From Nostocoides jenkinsii Ben 74 (GTDB taxonomy: Bacteria > Actinomycetota > Actinomycetes > Actinomycetales > Dermatophilaceae), in contig NZ_HF571038.1 in assembly GCF_001046875.1 (NCBI RefSeq), positions 266,271-330,270 on the forward strand: a DNA stretch of 64,000 nt, read 5' to 3'. Shown here piece after piece: positions 37,111 through 45,559 of the stretch. The notes beneath the pieces are model-generated. The model was not told the origin of the DNA, ran no database searches, and worked only from the letters and a program-made list of their open reading frames with translations. Numbering within the stretch: the first letter of the stretch is position 1; every line of letters begins with the position of its first letter. The position numbers and the translations under genes were made by a program.

Positions 37111-38112
37111 TCAGCCCAGCCAGGCCTTGACCTTGTCGGGATTCGCGTCGATCCACTTCTTGGCCGCGGCAGCCGGGTCCATCTTGTCGACCGCGATGTA
37201 CTTCGCGACGGTGTTCTGGTCCTCGTTGCTCCACTGGAACTTCTTGACGAAGGCGACGCCGGCGTCGTCCGTCTTTGCCGCCCACTTGGTGGAGAAGATC
37301 TTCTCCAGAACCGTGTCGGGGTAGTCGCAGGCCACCTTGGCTGGGTCGTCCTGGCAGCCGTCGGTGTAGGGCGGGAGCTTCACGGCCTTGAGCGGGACGT
37401 CGGCGAAGAGGTACTGCGGCTCCCAAAAGTAGCCGATGAGCCACTCCTTGTTGGCCTCGGCCTTCTTGAAGGCCTCCAACGAGGCGGCCTCGCCGCCGGA
37501 GAAGACGACCTTGAAGTTCAGGTCGAGGTTCTTGATGATCGCCTCGTCGAACTGAACGTATGAGGGGTCGGAGCCGAGGAACTGGCCTTGGCCACCGGAC
37601 TCCGACGTCTTGAAGTCGGCGGCGTACTTGTTGAGGTTCTGGTAGTCCAGGATGTCCGGGTGCGCGGCGGCGAGCCACGGCGGGACATACCAGTGGATGA
37701 TGCCCTTGTTGCCGTTCGGGCCGCCGTCCTCGGCCGAGCCGTCGCCGCCCTTGTCCTTCATGAACTTCTTCTCCAGGTCCGGGTGACCCCAGTCCTCGAT
37801 GACGACATCCACCTCACCGGTGCCGAAGCCCTGCCAGGAGACGTCCTCCTTCAACTCCTTGTAGTTCACCGTGCAGCCGAGCTTCGACTTGGCGATCTCG
37901 CCGACGACGTAGGCGCTCGCCTCGTAGCTCACCCACGGGTTCACGGCCATATTGATCGTGCCGCACTTGTTGTTGGCCGCGGCCGCCGAGGAGGCGGAGG
38001 CATTGGATTGCTCGGCCTTGCTGATATCGCCGCCGCCGCAGGCGGTCGCGCCGAGCGCTATGGCAGCGAGTGCTGCCAAGGCCCCGATGGGCCGATTTTG
38101 TGTCACCTGCAT
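37111..38112 (-). CDS. proX: Glycine betaine/choline ABC transporter substrate-binding lipoprotein
   Basis: 333 residues, OpuAC/ProX family. ATG 38112 has AAGGAG 7 bases upstream. A lipoprotein signal peptide (NRPIGALAALAAIALGATAC, cysteine followed by GGG) anchors it outside the membrane. The binding domain shows INMAVNPWVSYEASAYVVGEIAKSKLGCTV and VDVVIEDWGHPDLE, then YVPPWLAA and GYFWEPQYLFADVPL; such tryptophans and tyrosines normally form the cage for the trimethylammonium group. A small stem-loop (TCCCT...AGGGA, 38161-38174) lies between it and the permease gene and may adjust its expression level. Confidence 0.92.
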   Translation of the reverse strand: MQVTQNRPIGALAALAAIALGATACGGGDISKAEQSNASASSAAAANNKCGTINMAVNPWVSYEASAYVVGEIAKSKLGCTVNYKELKEDVSWQGFGTGEVDVVIEDWGHPDLEKKFMKDKGGDGSAEDGGPNGNKGIIHWYVPPWLAAAHPDILDYQNLNKYAADFKTSESGGQGQFLGSDPSYVQFDEAIIKNLDLNFKVVFSGGEAASLEAFKKAEANKEWLIGYFWEPQYLFADVPLKAVKLPPYTDGCQDDPAKVACDYPDTVLEKIFSTKWAAKTDDAGVAFVKKFQWSNEDQNTVAKYIAVDKMDPAAAAKKWIDANPDKVKAWLG

Positions 38113-38209
38113 GAGCGCTCCTTGTGCGTCGGGTGTGCTGGTGGTCTGGACATTTCGTGGTCCCTGGCTAGGGATGGGGGCAGGGGCGGGGAGATGGCCG
38201 GATGGGGAG

Positions 38210-40237
38210 TCATCGCCGCCCCCGCGGGAGGCTGAGCCACTGCGTCTCCTTGGGAGCCGGTTCGGCGGCGCGGCGCGCGATCCGGTCGAGCAGTATGCCG
38301 AGCAACACGATCGTGATGCCCGCGGCGGCCCCCTTGCCCCATTCCTCGCTGCGCGTGGTGCCAAGGACGACGTCGTAGCCGAGGGCGCCGGCGCCGACCA
38401 TGCCCGCGATGACGGCCATGGCCAGCACGAAGAGCAAGCCTTGGTTCGTCGCGAGCACGAGCGAGGCGCGGGCCATCGGCAGCTGCACCTTGCGGATCTG
38501 CTGCAGGCGCGAGGCACCGGTTGAACGGGCGGCCTCCATCGTCGTCGCCGAGACGCCCTTGACGCCGTCGGCGACGAGCTTGATGGCGACGGGCGCGGCA
38601 TACGCCAAGGCGGCGATGATTCCGGTGAACCGGGACGGGCCGAACAAGGCCAGCACCGGTACGAGATAGACGAAGGCCGGGATCGTCTGGCCGGCATCGA
38701 GGAAGGGACGCACCGCGAGATCCGTGCGCGGGCTGCGCGCCATGGCCACGCCGACGACGACGGCGATCGCCATACACAAGAGAGTGGCAACCAGCGTCAT
38801 GGCGAGGGTGATCATCGCGTTGTGCCACTCGCCGAAGAAGCGGATGCCGGCGAGGCAGGCGAGCGCGGGCACGAACGACTTCCAGCCGCCGAGGACGAAG
38901 GCGAGGGCGGCGATCGCCAGGAAGGCCAGCCACCATGGGGATTCGGCGATGAACGACTGCAGCGGGTTGAGCAGGCCGTAGGTGATGCCGTCCTTGATGC
39001 TCCCGGTGAACGGGGAGATGCTGGAGGTGACCGAATCGACCGCGTGATCGGCCACATTGGCGATCCGTCGGCCGATGCCGCGGTCGGTGAACTCGGCCGC
39101 CCAGAACTTCTGGGTCGAGAGCCACAGTGCGGCCACGGCGGCGAGGCCGCCGCCGACGAGTAGCGCCCGGTGCACCGGCGGTTTGAGGCCACCGCCGCGG
39201 GCGATGACATCGGCGCGCTCGCTCGCGGCCGTCGTGCCGCGGTCGAGCATGATCGCGATGGCGACGATGAGCAGGCCCGGGATCAAGGCCGTGCCCACGT
39301 CGTTGATCCGCAGCCCGGCAAGCACCGGTTTGCCGAGGCCGGGACCGTCGACGAAGGAGGCGATGGTTGCCATCGAGAGCGCGGCCATCGTGGTCTGGTT
39401 CAGGCCGACGATGATGGTGCGCTTGGCGATCGGCAATTGCACCGTCCGCAGGCGCTGCCACCGAGTCTGGCCGAGGGAGTCGGCGACCTCGATCATCGTC
39501 GCCGGCACCGACCGGATGCCGTGGGCGGCGATCCGGATGAGGGGCGGAACGGCATACAGCATCGTGGCGACGACCGCGGAGGCGGCGCCGATGCCGAAGA
39601 AGAGGACGATGGGCAGGAGGTAGACGAAAGTCGGCATCGTCTGGAGCAGATCGAGGACCGGCTCGATGACCCCATTCGCGCGCTTCTTCGTGCCCGCGAG
39701 AATCCCCAGCGGCAGGCCGATGACGACGCAGATGAGGACCGAGACGCCGACGATGATCAGCAGATCCATCGAGTCGCTCCAGTAGCCGAAGAGGCCGAAG
39801 GAGACGAAGGTGCCCAGGGTCAGCAGCGCGATCCGCCAGTTGGCGAGGGCATAGCCGAGCCAGGTCGCCACCGCGGTGACCCCGAGCCAGCCGATGCGCG
39901 GGACGGGGCGGGGTTCGGCCGGGATCGAGATGAGCCGCTGCAGCCAGGTCACCATCGAGCGGAAAGCATCGGCGAGCGCACCCGTGATCCGCATCAGCGG
40001 GTTGGTGTCGCGGCCCGCGAGCATGTGGTCACGGAAATCGTTGAGCGCGTTCATGACCGACGTCTTGTCGCGGCCGAGCAGGACCAAGGTGTCGTGGCCG
40101 CGGGTGAAGAGCCACACCACGAACCACACCAGCAGGATCACCAGGGCTGGCTGCCAGCGCGGCCGCGGGTCGATGGCCGGCGGGGCGGCGGCGGCCCGCC
40201 CGCGGCGGGTGACCCCGGGGCTGGTCGTGGTCGTCAT
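38210..40237 (-). CDS. proW: Betaine ABC transporter permease, two ProW domains fused
   Basis: 675 residues containing two complete ABC permease domains. Each has its own coupling helix region: [42 protein letters not shown] in the first half (about 220-290) and [42 protein letters not shown] in the second (about 555-620). Ordinary ProW/OpuAB is about 280-350 residues and dimerises, so this gene makes a pseudo-heterodimer in one chain. The halves have diverged, hinting at asymmetric function. The ATG overlaps the ATPase gene stop (ATGA). An extra membrane helix precedes the first domain ([14 protein letters not shown]). Confidence 0.92.
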   Translation of the reverse strand: MTTTTSPGVTRRGRAAAAPPAIDPRPRWQPALVILLVWFVVWLFTRGHDTLVLLGRDKTSVMNALNDFRDHMLAGRDTNPLMRITGALADAFRSMVTWLQRLISIPAEPRPVPRIGWLGVTAVATWLGYALANWRIALLTLGTFVSFGLFGYWSDSMDLLIIVGVSVLICVVIGLPLGILAGTKKRANGVIEPVLDLLQTMPTFVYLLPIVLFFGIGAASAVVATMLYAVPPLIRIAAHGIRSVPATMIEVADSLGQTRWQRLRTVQLPIAKRTIIVGLNQTTMAALSMATIASFVDGPGLGKPVLAGLRINDVGTALIPGLLIVAIAIMLDRGTTAASERADVIARGGGLKPPVHRALLVGGGLAAVAALWLSTQKFWAAEFTDRGIGRRIANVADHAVDSVTSSISPFTGSIKDGITYGLLNPLQSFIAESPWWLAFLAIAALAFVLGGWKSFVPALACLAGIRFFGEWHNAMITLAMTLVATLLCMAIAVVVGVAMARSPRTDLAVRPFLDAGQTIPAFVYLVPVLALFGPSRFTGIIAALAYAAPVAIKLVADGVKGVSATTMEAARSTGASRLQQIRKVQLPMARASLVLATNQGLLFVLAMAVIAGMVGAGALGYDVVLGTTRSEEWGKGAAAGITIVLLGILLDRIARRAAEPAPKETQWLSLPRGRR

Positions 40238-41283
40238 TCGTGATCCTGCTCGGCGACGACGACCCGCAGGATGTCTTCGTCGTCGACGACCCCGACGAAA
40301 CTGCCGGCATCGTCGACGACCCGCACGACGCCTTGGTGCGCTAGGACGGTGCGAGCGGCTGTCCGCACGATGGTCGACTGGTTGAGGGTCGGTGCGCCGA
40401 CGCCTTCTAGGTCGGAGGACGGCGGCCGCATGACCCACCGCAGGGTGAGCACGTGCGCCTTGTTGACGTCGGCGACGAAGTCACGCACATAGTCGTCGGC
40501 CGGGGCGCCGATGATTTCGTCGGGCTGGCCGATCTGGACGATCTCGCCGTCACGCATGATCAGGATGCGGTCGCCGAGTTTGAGGGCCTCGTCGAGGTCG
40601 TGGGTGATGAACACCATCGTCTTGCCGACTTCGTCGTGCAGGCGGATGACTTCCTTTTGCATGTCGCGGCGGATCAGCGGGTCGAGGGCGCTGAAGGGTT
40701 CGTCGAACATCAGGACGGCCGGGTCGCCGGCCAGGGCGCGGGCCAGGCCGACGCGCTGCTGCATGCCGCCGGAGAGCTGGTCGGGGAAGTTCTGCTCGTA
40801 ACCCGACAACCCGACGAGGTTGATCATGTTCTGGGCGCGGGCTCGGCGGTTCGTCTTGTTGTCGCCGCGAATCTCCAGGCCGAAGGCGACATTGTCGATG
40901 ACCTTGCGGTGGGGGAGCAGCCCGAAGTGCTGGAAGACCATCGAGATCTTGTCGCGGCGGACCTGGCGCAGAGCCGCGTCGTCCATCGCGGTGAGTTCCT
41001 GTCCGTCGAGGACGACCGTCCCGGCGGTCGGCTCGATGAGCCGGGTGAGCAGACGGACGAGCGTCGACTTGCCGGAGCCGGAAAGGCCCATCACGACGAA
41101 GACCTCGCCCGGGGCGACATCGAAGCTCACATCCCGCACGCCGATGACATGCCCGGACTTGCGCTGGAGCTCGGCCCGCGACAGCGCGGCGTCCGGGGTG
41201 CCGATGAGGCGTTCGGCCTTGGGGCCGAAGATCTTCCACAATCCGCGGACCTGCAAGGCGGAGGAGTCGGCGGGCGTCGTCAT
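40234..41283 (-). CDS. proV: Betaine ABC transporter ATP-binding protein
   Basis: 349 residues, ProV/OpuAA type. Walker [18 protein letters not shown] loop [13 protein letters not shown], signature [15 protein letters not shown], Walker [13 protein letters not shown] and the switch histidine in [15 protein letters not shown] are intact. The N-terminal extension [15 protein letters not shown] is typical of the glycine-betaine class. After the ATPase a shortened regulatory tail carries one CBS-like motif ([31 protein letters not shown]) where OpuA usually has two, so ionic-strength gating may be altered. It lies 13 bp after betA and overlaps the permease gene. Confidence 0.93.
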   Translation of the reverse strand: MTTPADSSALQVRGLWKIFGPKAERLIGTPDAALSRAELQRKSGHVIGVRDVSFDVAPGEVFVVMGLSGSGKSTLVRLLTRLIEPTAGTVVLDGQELTAMDDAALRQVRRDKISMVFQHFGLLPHRKVIDNVAFGLEIRGDNKTNRRARAQNMINLVGLSGYEQNFPDQLSGGMQQRVGLARALAGDPAVLMFDEPFSALDPLIRRDMQKEVIRLHDEVGKTMVFITHDLDEALKLGDRILIMRDGEIVQIGQPDEIIGAPADDYVRDFVADVNKAHVLTLRWVMRPPSSDLEGVGAPTLNQSTIVRTAARTVLAHQGVVRVVDDAGSFVGVVDDEDILRVVVAEQDHE

Positions 41284-41296
41284 GTCGTGACTCCGA

Positions 41297-43093
41297 TCAG
41301 TCGGCCGGGCCGGCCGGGTGCTGCGTCGCCGCCAACGGAGTTCTGTTCGGCGGATCTGCTGTCGGCGGATCGAGCGGGGTGCCGGTTCGGTGGTTGTACC
41401 ACGGTGCGCTCGACGGGGCTAGGGGCGACTCGCCGCGGATGAGGTCGGCGGCCTTCTCGGCCAGCATGATCACCGGGGCATAGATGTTGCCATTGGTGAC
41501 ATAGGGCATCGCGCTCGCATCGCCGACGCGCAGGCCGGTGGTGCCGTGCACGGACATGGTGGCGGGGTCGAGCACCGATGCGTCATCGACGCCCATCCGG
41601 GCGGTGCAACTGGGATGCAGCGCCGTCTCGGCGTCGGCCCGCACCCAGTCGAGGATCTGCTCATCCGTCTCGACCTGTGGGCCGGGCGAGATCTCCCCAC
41701 CGTTGTATGGCGCAAGCGCCGGCTGCCCGAGGATGTCGCGCGCGACTCGGATCGCCTCGACCCACTCGCGGCGATCCTGATCGGTGGAGAGGTAGTTGAA
41801 GCGCAGCGCCGGCTTGACCCGAGGGTCGACGCTGCGAATGCGGCAGGTGCCGCGCGCGTCGGAGTACATCGGGCCGATGTGCACCTGGTAGCCGTGTCCC
41901 TCGATCGGGCTCCTCCCGTCGTAGCGGATGGCAATCGGCAGGAAGTGGAACATCAGGTTGGGGTAGTCGACGTCGGCATTGCCGCGCACGAAGCCGCCGC
42001 CCTCGAAGTGGTTCGTCGCGCCCAGGCCCTTGCGGAAGAACAGCCAGTCGGCGGCGAGTTTGGGGCGGTTGCGCCACTTCAGACCCGGGGCGATCGAGAC
42101 CGGGAGCTTGCTGGCGTATTGGACGTAGACCTCGAGGTGGTCCTGGAGGTGATCGCCCACTCCACTCAGCCCGGAGACGATGTCGATCCCCATGGGGCGC
42201 AACAGTTTTGGATCGCCGACACCGGAGAGCTGAAGGAGCTGCGGGGTGTTGATCGCGCCGCCGCACAGCACCACCTCACCCGCCTCGACCGTATGTCGCC
42301 GGCCCAGGGAGACGTAGTCGATTCCCGTCGCGCGCGTGCCGGCGAACCGGATGCGCGTGGTGAGGGCGAGGGTGCGGACGTGCAGGTTCGGGCGGTGCAT
42401 CACCGGGTGGAGGTATGCCCGTGCCGCCGACAGTCGGCGACCCCGGTGAATCGTGCGATCGAACGGGCCGAAGCCCTCCTGGCGATAGCCGTTGGCGTCA
42501 TCGGTTCGCGGGTAGCCCGCCTGGACGGCGGCGTCGAAGAAGGCGCCGAAGAGGGGATTCTCGGCCGGGCCGCGCTCGAGGATGAGGGGCCCCTCGCCGC
42601 CGCGCCACGCATCCGCACCGGCCAGGCACGTCTCCATGCGCTTGAAGTAGGGCAGGCAGTGCGCGTAGTCCCACTGCTCCATGCCGGGATCGCCGCCCCA
42701 GCGCTCGTAGTCCATCGGGTTTCCCCGCTGGAAGATCATGCCGTTGATGCTCGACGACCCGCCGAGGACCTTTCCGCGGGCGTGATAGACCCGCCGTCCG
42801 TTCATGTGCGGCTCGGGATCGGACTCATAACGCCAGTCGTAGAATCGGCTCCCGATCGGGAACGGCAGCGCCGCCGGCATGTGGATGAACGGGTCGATGA
42901 TCAGGTCGCTCCGTCCGGCCTCCAACACCAGGACTGAGGTGTTCCGATCTTCGGACCGGCGATTGGCCAGCACGCAGCCGGCGCTCCCGCCGCCGACGAT
43001 GACGACATCGACGCGAGCCGGGGCGGGGCCCAGGGTGGTCGCGGCCAAGGCGGCGTCGACGCCGGCGGCGAGGCGCGGCATACGGTCGGTCAT
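41297..43093 (-). CDS. betA: GMC oxidoreductase, probable choline dehydrogenase
   Basis: 598 residues. FAD-binding [33 protein letters not shown] at about 28-60, the GMC signature [30 protein letters not shown], second signature [16 protein letters not shown], the catalytic His in [12 protein letters not shown] and the C-terminal [20 protein letters not shown] all follow BetA. Oxidises choline to betaine aldehyde and possibly on to betaine. The ATG at 43093 overlaps the betB stop (ATGA); a longer upstream frame is rejected. Alcohols other than choline cannot be excluded, but pairing with betB and a betaine transporter makes choline the best guess. Confidence 0.9.
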   Translation of the reverse strand: MTDRMPRLAAGVDAALAATTLGPAPARVDVVIVGGGSAGCVLANRRSEDRNTSVLVLEAGRSDLIIDPFIHMPAALPFPIGSRFYDWRYESDPEPHMNGRRVYHARGKVLGGSSSINGMIFQRGNPMDYERWGGDPGMEQWDYAHCLPYFKRMETCLAGADAWRGGEGPLILERGPAENPLFGAFFDAAVQAGYPRTDDANGYRQEGFGPFDRTIHRGRRLSAARAYLHPVMHRPNLHVRTLALTTRIRFAGTRATGIDYVSLGRRHTVEAGEVVLCGGAINTPQLLQLSGVGDPKLLRPMGIDIVSGLSGVGDHLQDHLEVYVQYASKLPVSIAPGLKWRNRPKLAADWLFFRKGLGATNHFEGGGFVRGNADVDYPNLMFHFLPIAIRYDGRSPIEGHGYQVHIGPMYSDARGTCRIRSVDPRVKPALRFNYLSTDQDRREWVEAIRVARDILGQPALAPYNGGEISPGPQVETDEQILDWVRADAETALHPSCTARMGVDDASVLDPATMSVHGTTGLRVGDASAMPYVTNGNIYAPVIMLAEKAADLIRGESPLAPSSAPWYNHRTGTPLDPPTADPPNRTPLAATQHPAGPAD

Positions 43094-44565
43094 GCGAACC
43101 ACCCCGACGGGGCGGGGGCGGTGTTGCGCCAAATGTGCTTGGTCTCCTGGTACTCCTCCAGGCCGAGCTCGCCGAGCTCACGGCCAATCCCGGACTGCTT
43201 GTAGCCGCCCCACTCGGCCGGGGCGACATAGGGGTGGTAGTCGTTGATCCAGACCGTCCCAAGGCGCAGGCGGGCGGCGACACGCTCGGCGCGCGCGTCG
43301 TCGCCGGTCCACACGGCGCCCGCCAGGCCATAGATGGAGTCGTTGGCGCGGGTGATCGCCTCGTCCTCGGAGGCGAAGGTCTCGACTGTGAGGACCGGGC
43401 CGAAGGATTCGTCTTGGACGATGTCCATCTCGCTGCGGCACTGATCGAAGACGGTGGGCAGGTAGTAGGCGCCATTGGCCAGGGCGGGATCGTCCGGGCG
43501 AGCCCCGCCGCAGCGGAGGCGGGCGCCCTCGGCGAGTCCGCGCGCGACATACGCCTCGACCTTGGCCAGGTGGGCGGCGGAGGTGAGCGATCCGGTCTGG
43601 GCGGCGTCGTCGAAGGGCAGACCGGGACGTATGGTGCGTGCGCGCGCGACGAGGTCCTCGACGAAGTCGGCGGCAATGCTCTCCTCGATCAGCAGACGCG
43701 CACCCGCCGAGCACACCTGGCCCGAGTGCAGGAAGACCGCCGTGAGGGCGTTGTCGAGGGCCGCCTCGCGATCGGCGTCGGCGAAGACGATATTGGGGTT
43801 CTTGCCGCCGAGTTCGAGGGCGACGCGCTTGACACCGGGGGCGGCCTGGGCCATCAGGTGGCGCCCGACGGCGAGGCTGCCGGTGAAGGAGACGAGGGCG
43901 ACGCGCGGGTCGGTGGAGAGCGGCCCGCCGCAACCGGGCCCGGTGCCGAGGACGAGATTGGCGACCCCGGCCGGCACGCCGGCCTCGTCGAGGGCGCGGA
44001 TCAGCGCGATGCTCGAATGCGGGGTGATCTCGCTCGGCTTCAGCACGAAAGTGTTGCCAGCCAGGAGGGCCGGGGCGATCTTCCAACTGGCCTGCAGGAG
44101 GGGATAGTTCCACGGGGTAATCAGCGAGCAGACGCCGATCGGCTCCTTGACGATGCGGCTGTCGATGCCGTCGCGGCCGGTGTCGACGCGGCGTTCGGTG
44201 CTGAGTTTGGTGCCAAGCGAGGAGTAGTGCTCGAAGACGGAGACGACGTCGTCGATGTCGTACTCCGCCTCGACGAAGCGCTTGCCCGTGTCGAGGGCCT
44301 CGGCGCGGGCGATGGCGTCCTTGTCGCGGCGGAGTATCTCGGCCACCCGGCCGAGCACGGCGGCGCGTTCGCTGATCGGGGTGCGCGGCCATGCGCCATA
44401 CCCCGTGTCGAAGGCGGCATCCGCCGCCGCGATCGCGGCAATCGTGTCGACATCACTGGCCTCGTCGACGTCGGCGACGATCTCGCCGGTTGCGGGGCAG
44501 ACGATGGTGCGACTGCCGCCGTTGGCGGCACTCACCCACCGCCCGTCGATGAACAGCTCGGGCAC
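43090..44565 (-). CDS. betB: Betaine aldehyde dehydrogenase
   Basis: 491 residues, NAD(P)-dependent aldehyde dehydrogenase fold. Catalytic Cys285 lies in [12 protein letters not shown] and general base Glu251 in [41 protein letters not shown] and [12 protein letters not shown] are conserved cofactor segments. GTG 44565 has an AGAGAGG site; the longer frame to 44601 would run through the operator and is not believed. First gene of a six-gene operon (betB-betA-proV-proW-proX-iclR). Converts betaine aldehyde to glycine betaine; substrate is assigned by family and context. Confidence 0.9.
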   Translation of the reverse strand: MPELFIDGRWVSAANGGSRTIVCPATGEIVADVDEASDVDTIAAIAAADAAFDTGYGAWPRTPISERAAVLGRVAEILRRDKDAIARAEALDTGKRFVEAEYDIDDVVSVFEHYSSLGTKLSTERRVDTGRDGIDSRIVKEPIGVCSLITPWNYPLLQASWKIAPALLAGNTFVLKPSEITPHSSIALIRALDEAGVPAGVANLVLGTGPGCGGPLSTDPRVALVSFTGSLAVGRHLMAQAAPGVKRVALELGGKNPNIVFADADREAALDNALTAVFLHSGQVCSAGARLLIEESIAADFVEDLVARARTIRPGLPFDDAAQTGSLTSAAHLAKVEAYVARGLAEGARLRCGGARPDDPALANGAYYLPTVFDQCRSEMDIVQDESFGPVLTVETFASEDEAITRANDSIYGLAGAVWTGDDARAERVAARLRLGTVWINDYHPYVAPAEWGGYKQSGIGRELGELGLEEYQETKHIWRNTAPAPSGWFA

Positions 44566-44585
44566 CCAGGACCTCTCTATCCGCC

Positions 44586-44602
44586 GTTGCGCAATGTGCA
44601 AC
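44586..44602 (-). promoter_or_regulatory. Operator copy 3 (GTTGCG-N5-TGCAAC), betB promoter
   Basis: 17-bp palindrome, third copy, in the betB-purU intergenic region. It sits 19 nt downstream of the predicted betB -10 and 20 bp upstream of the betB start. Being about 75 bp upstream of the purU -10, it is less obviously placed to repress purU. Confidence 0.7.
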
Positions 44603-44621
44603 GCGCGCTGTGGTGCGGAAC

Positions 44622-44650
44622 AGCATGGTCCCCGCGGGCGGCGCGGTCAA
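44622..44650 (-). promoter_or_regulatory. Predicted promoter of the betB operon
   Basis: TTGACC (44645-44650) and CATGCT (44622-44627) on the minus strand are 17 bp apart, the same -35 and spacing as at the BCCT gene. The operator at 44586 begins 19 nt further down. Confidence 0.5.
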
Positions 44651-44690
44651 GGCGGCGCGGATTACGAATCGCGCACTACGATCCGAGGCC

Positions 44691-45545
44691 ATGACCCCCG
44701 AATTCGTGCTGACGCTGTCCTGCCCCGACCGGCCTGGGATCGTGGCCGCGGTCGCGACCTACTTGGCGCAGTCGGGGGGAAATATCGTCGAGAGCCAGCA
44801 GTTCGATGATCGCCGCACGGGGCAGTTCTTTATGCGCGTGCATTTCGAGACCCCCGGCGGGGGGCGCTCGGTCGAGGAGTGGCGTGGCGGATTCGACTCT
44901 GTGGCAAGCGAGTTCGCGATGGAATGGGCAATCTGGGATGCGCGTGCGCCATACCGAACGCTGTTGATGGTCAGCAAGTTCGGCCATTGCCTCAACGACC
45001 TGCTCTATCGGTGGCAGGCCGGCGCGCTAAACATGGAGATTCCGGCGATCGTCTCCAATCACCCCGACATGGAGCCGCTAGCGCGGCAATATGGCATCCC
45101 CTATCACCACATCCCGGTCACGCCGGAGAGCAAGCCGGAAGCAGAAGCCGCGCTGCTGAAGTTGGTGGAGGACAACGATATTCACCTCGTCGTCCTGGCG
45201 CGCTATATGCAGGTGCTCTCGGACGAGCTCGCGACGCGGATGTCGGGTCGGATCATGAACATCCACCACTCCTTCTTGCCGTCCTTCAAGGGTGCCAAGC
45301 CCTATCACCAGGCCTTCGCCCGGGGAGTGAAGCTCGTCGGTGCCACCGCGCACTATGTGACCGCGGACCTGGATGAAGGCCCGATCATCGAGCAGGACGT
45401 GATCCGCGTCGATCACCGGATGGTCGCCGAGGAGATCGTGCGCGCGGGCGAAGAGGTGGAGGCCCGCGTGCTGACTCGGGCGCTGCGCTGGCACTGCGAC
45501 AATCGCGTCTTCCTGGCGGGCGACCGGACGGTCGTCTTCAGCTGA
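44691..45545 (+). CDS. purU: Formyltetrahydrofolate deformylase
   Basis: 284 residues: N-terminal ACT domain (FVLTLSCPDRPGIVAAVATYLAQSGGNIVESQQF) and formyl hydrolase domain with NHPDMEPLARQYGIPYHHIPV, the catalytic stretch MNIHHSFLPSFKGAKPYHQAF and DLDEGPIIEQD. It hydrolyses 10-formyl-THF to formate and THF. Beside a dimethylglycine-type demethylase this makes sense: one-carbon units loaded on THF during demethylation are discharged so folate can recycle; purU is known in the Arthrobacter dimethylglycine gene cluster. TACGAT at 44677-44682 lies 8 bases before the ATG, so the transcript is probably leaderless. Divergent from betB. Confidence 0.95.
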   Translation: MTPEFVLTLSCPDRPGIVAAVATYLAQSGGNIVESQQFDDRRTGQFFMRVHFETPGGGRSVEEWRGGFDSVASEFAMEWAIWDARAPYRTLLMVSKFGHCLNDLLYRWQAGALNMEIPAIVSNHPDMEPLARQYGIPYHHIPVTPESKPEAEAALLKLVEDNDIHLVVLARYMQVLSDELATRMSGRIMNIHHSFLPSFKGAKPYHQAFARGVKLVGATAHYVTADLDEGPIIEQDVIRVDHRMVAEEIVRAGEEVEARVLTRALRWHCDNRVFLAGDRTVVFS

Positions 45546-45559
45546 TCCGCGGCGCGAGC

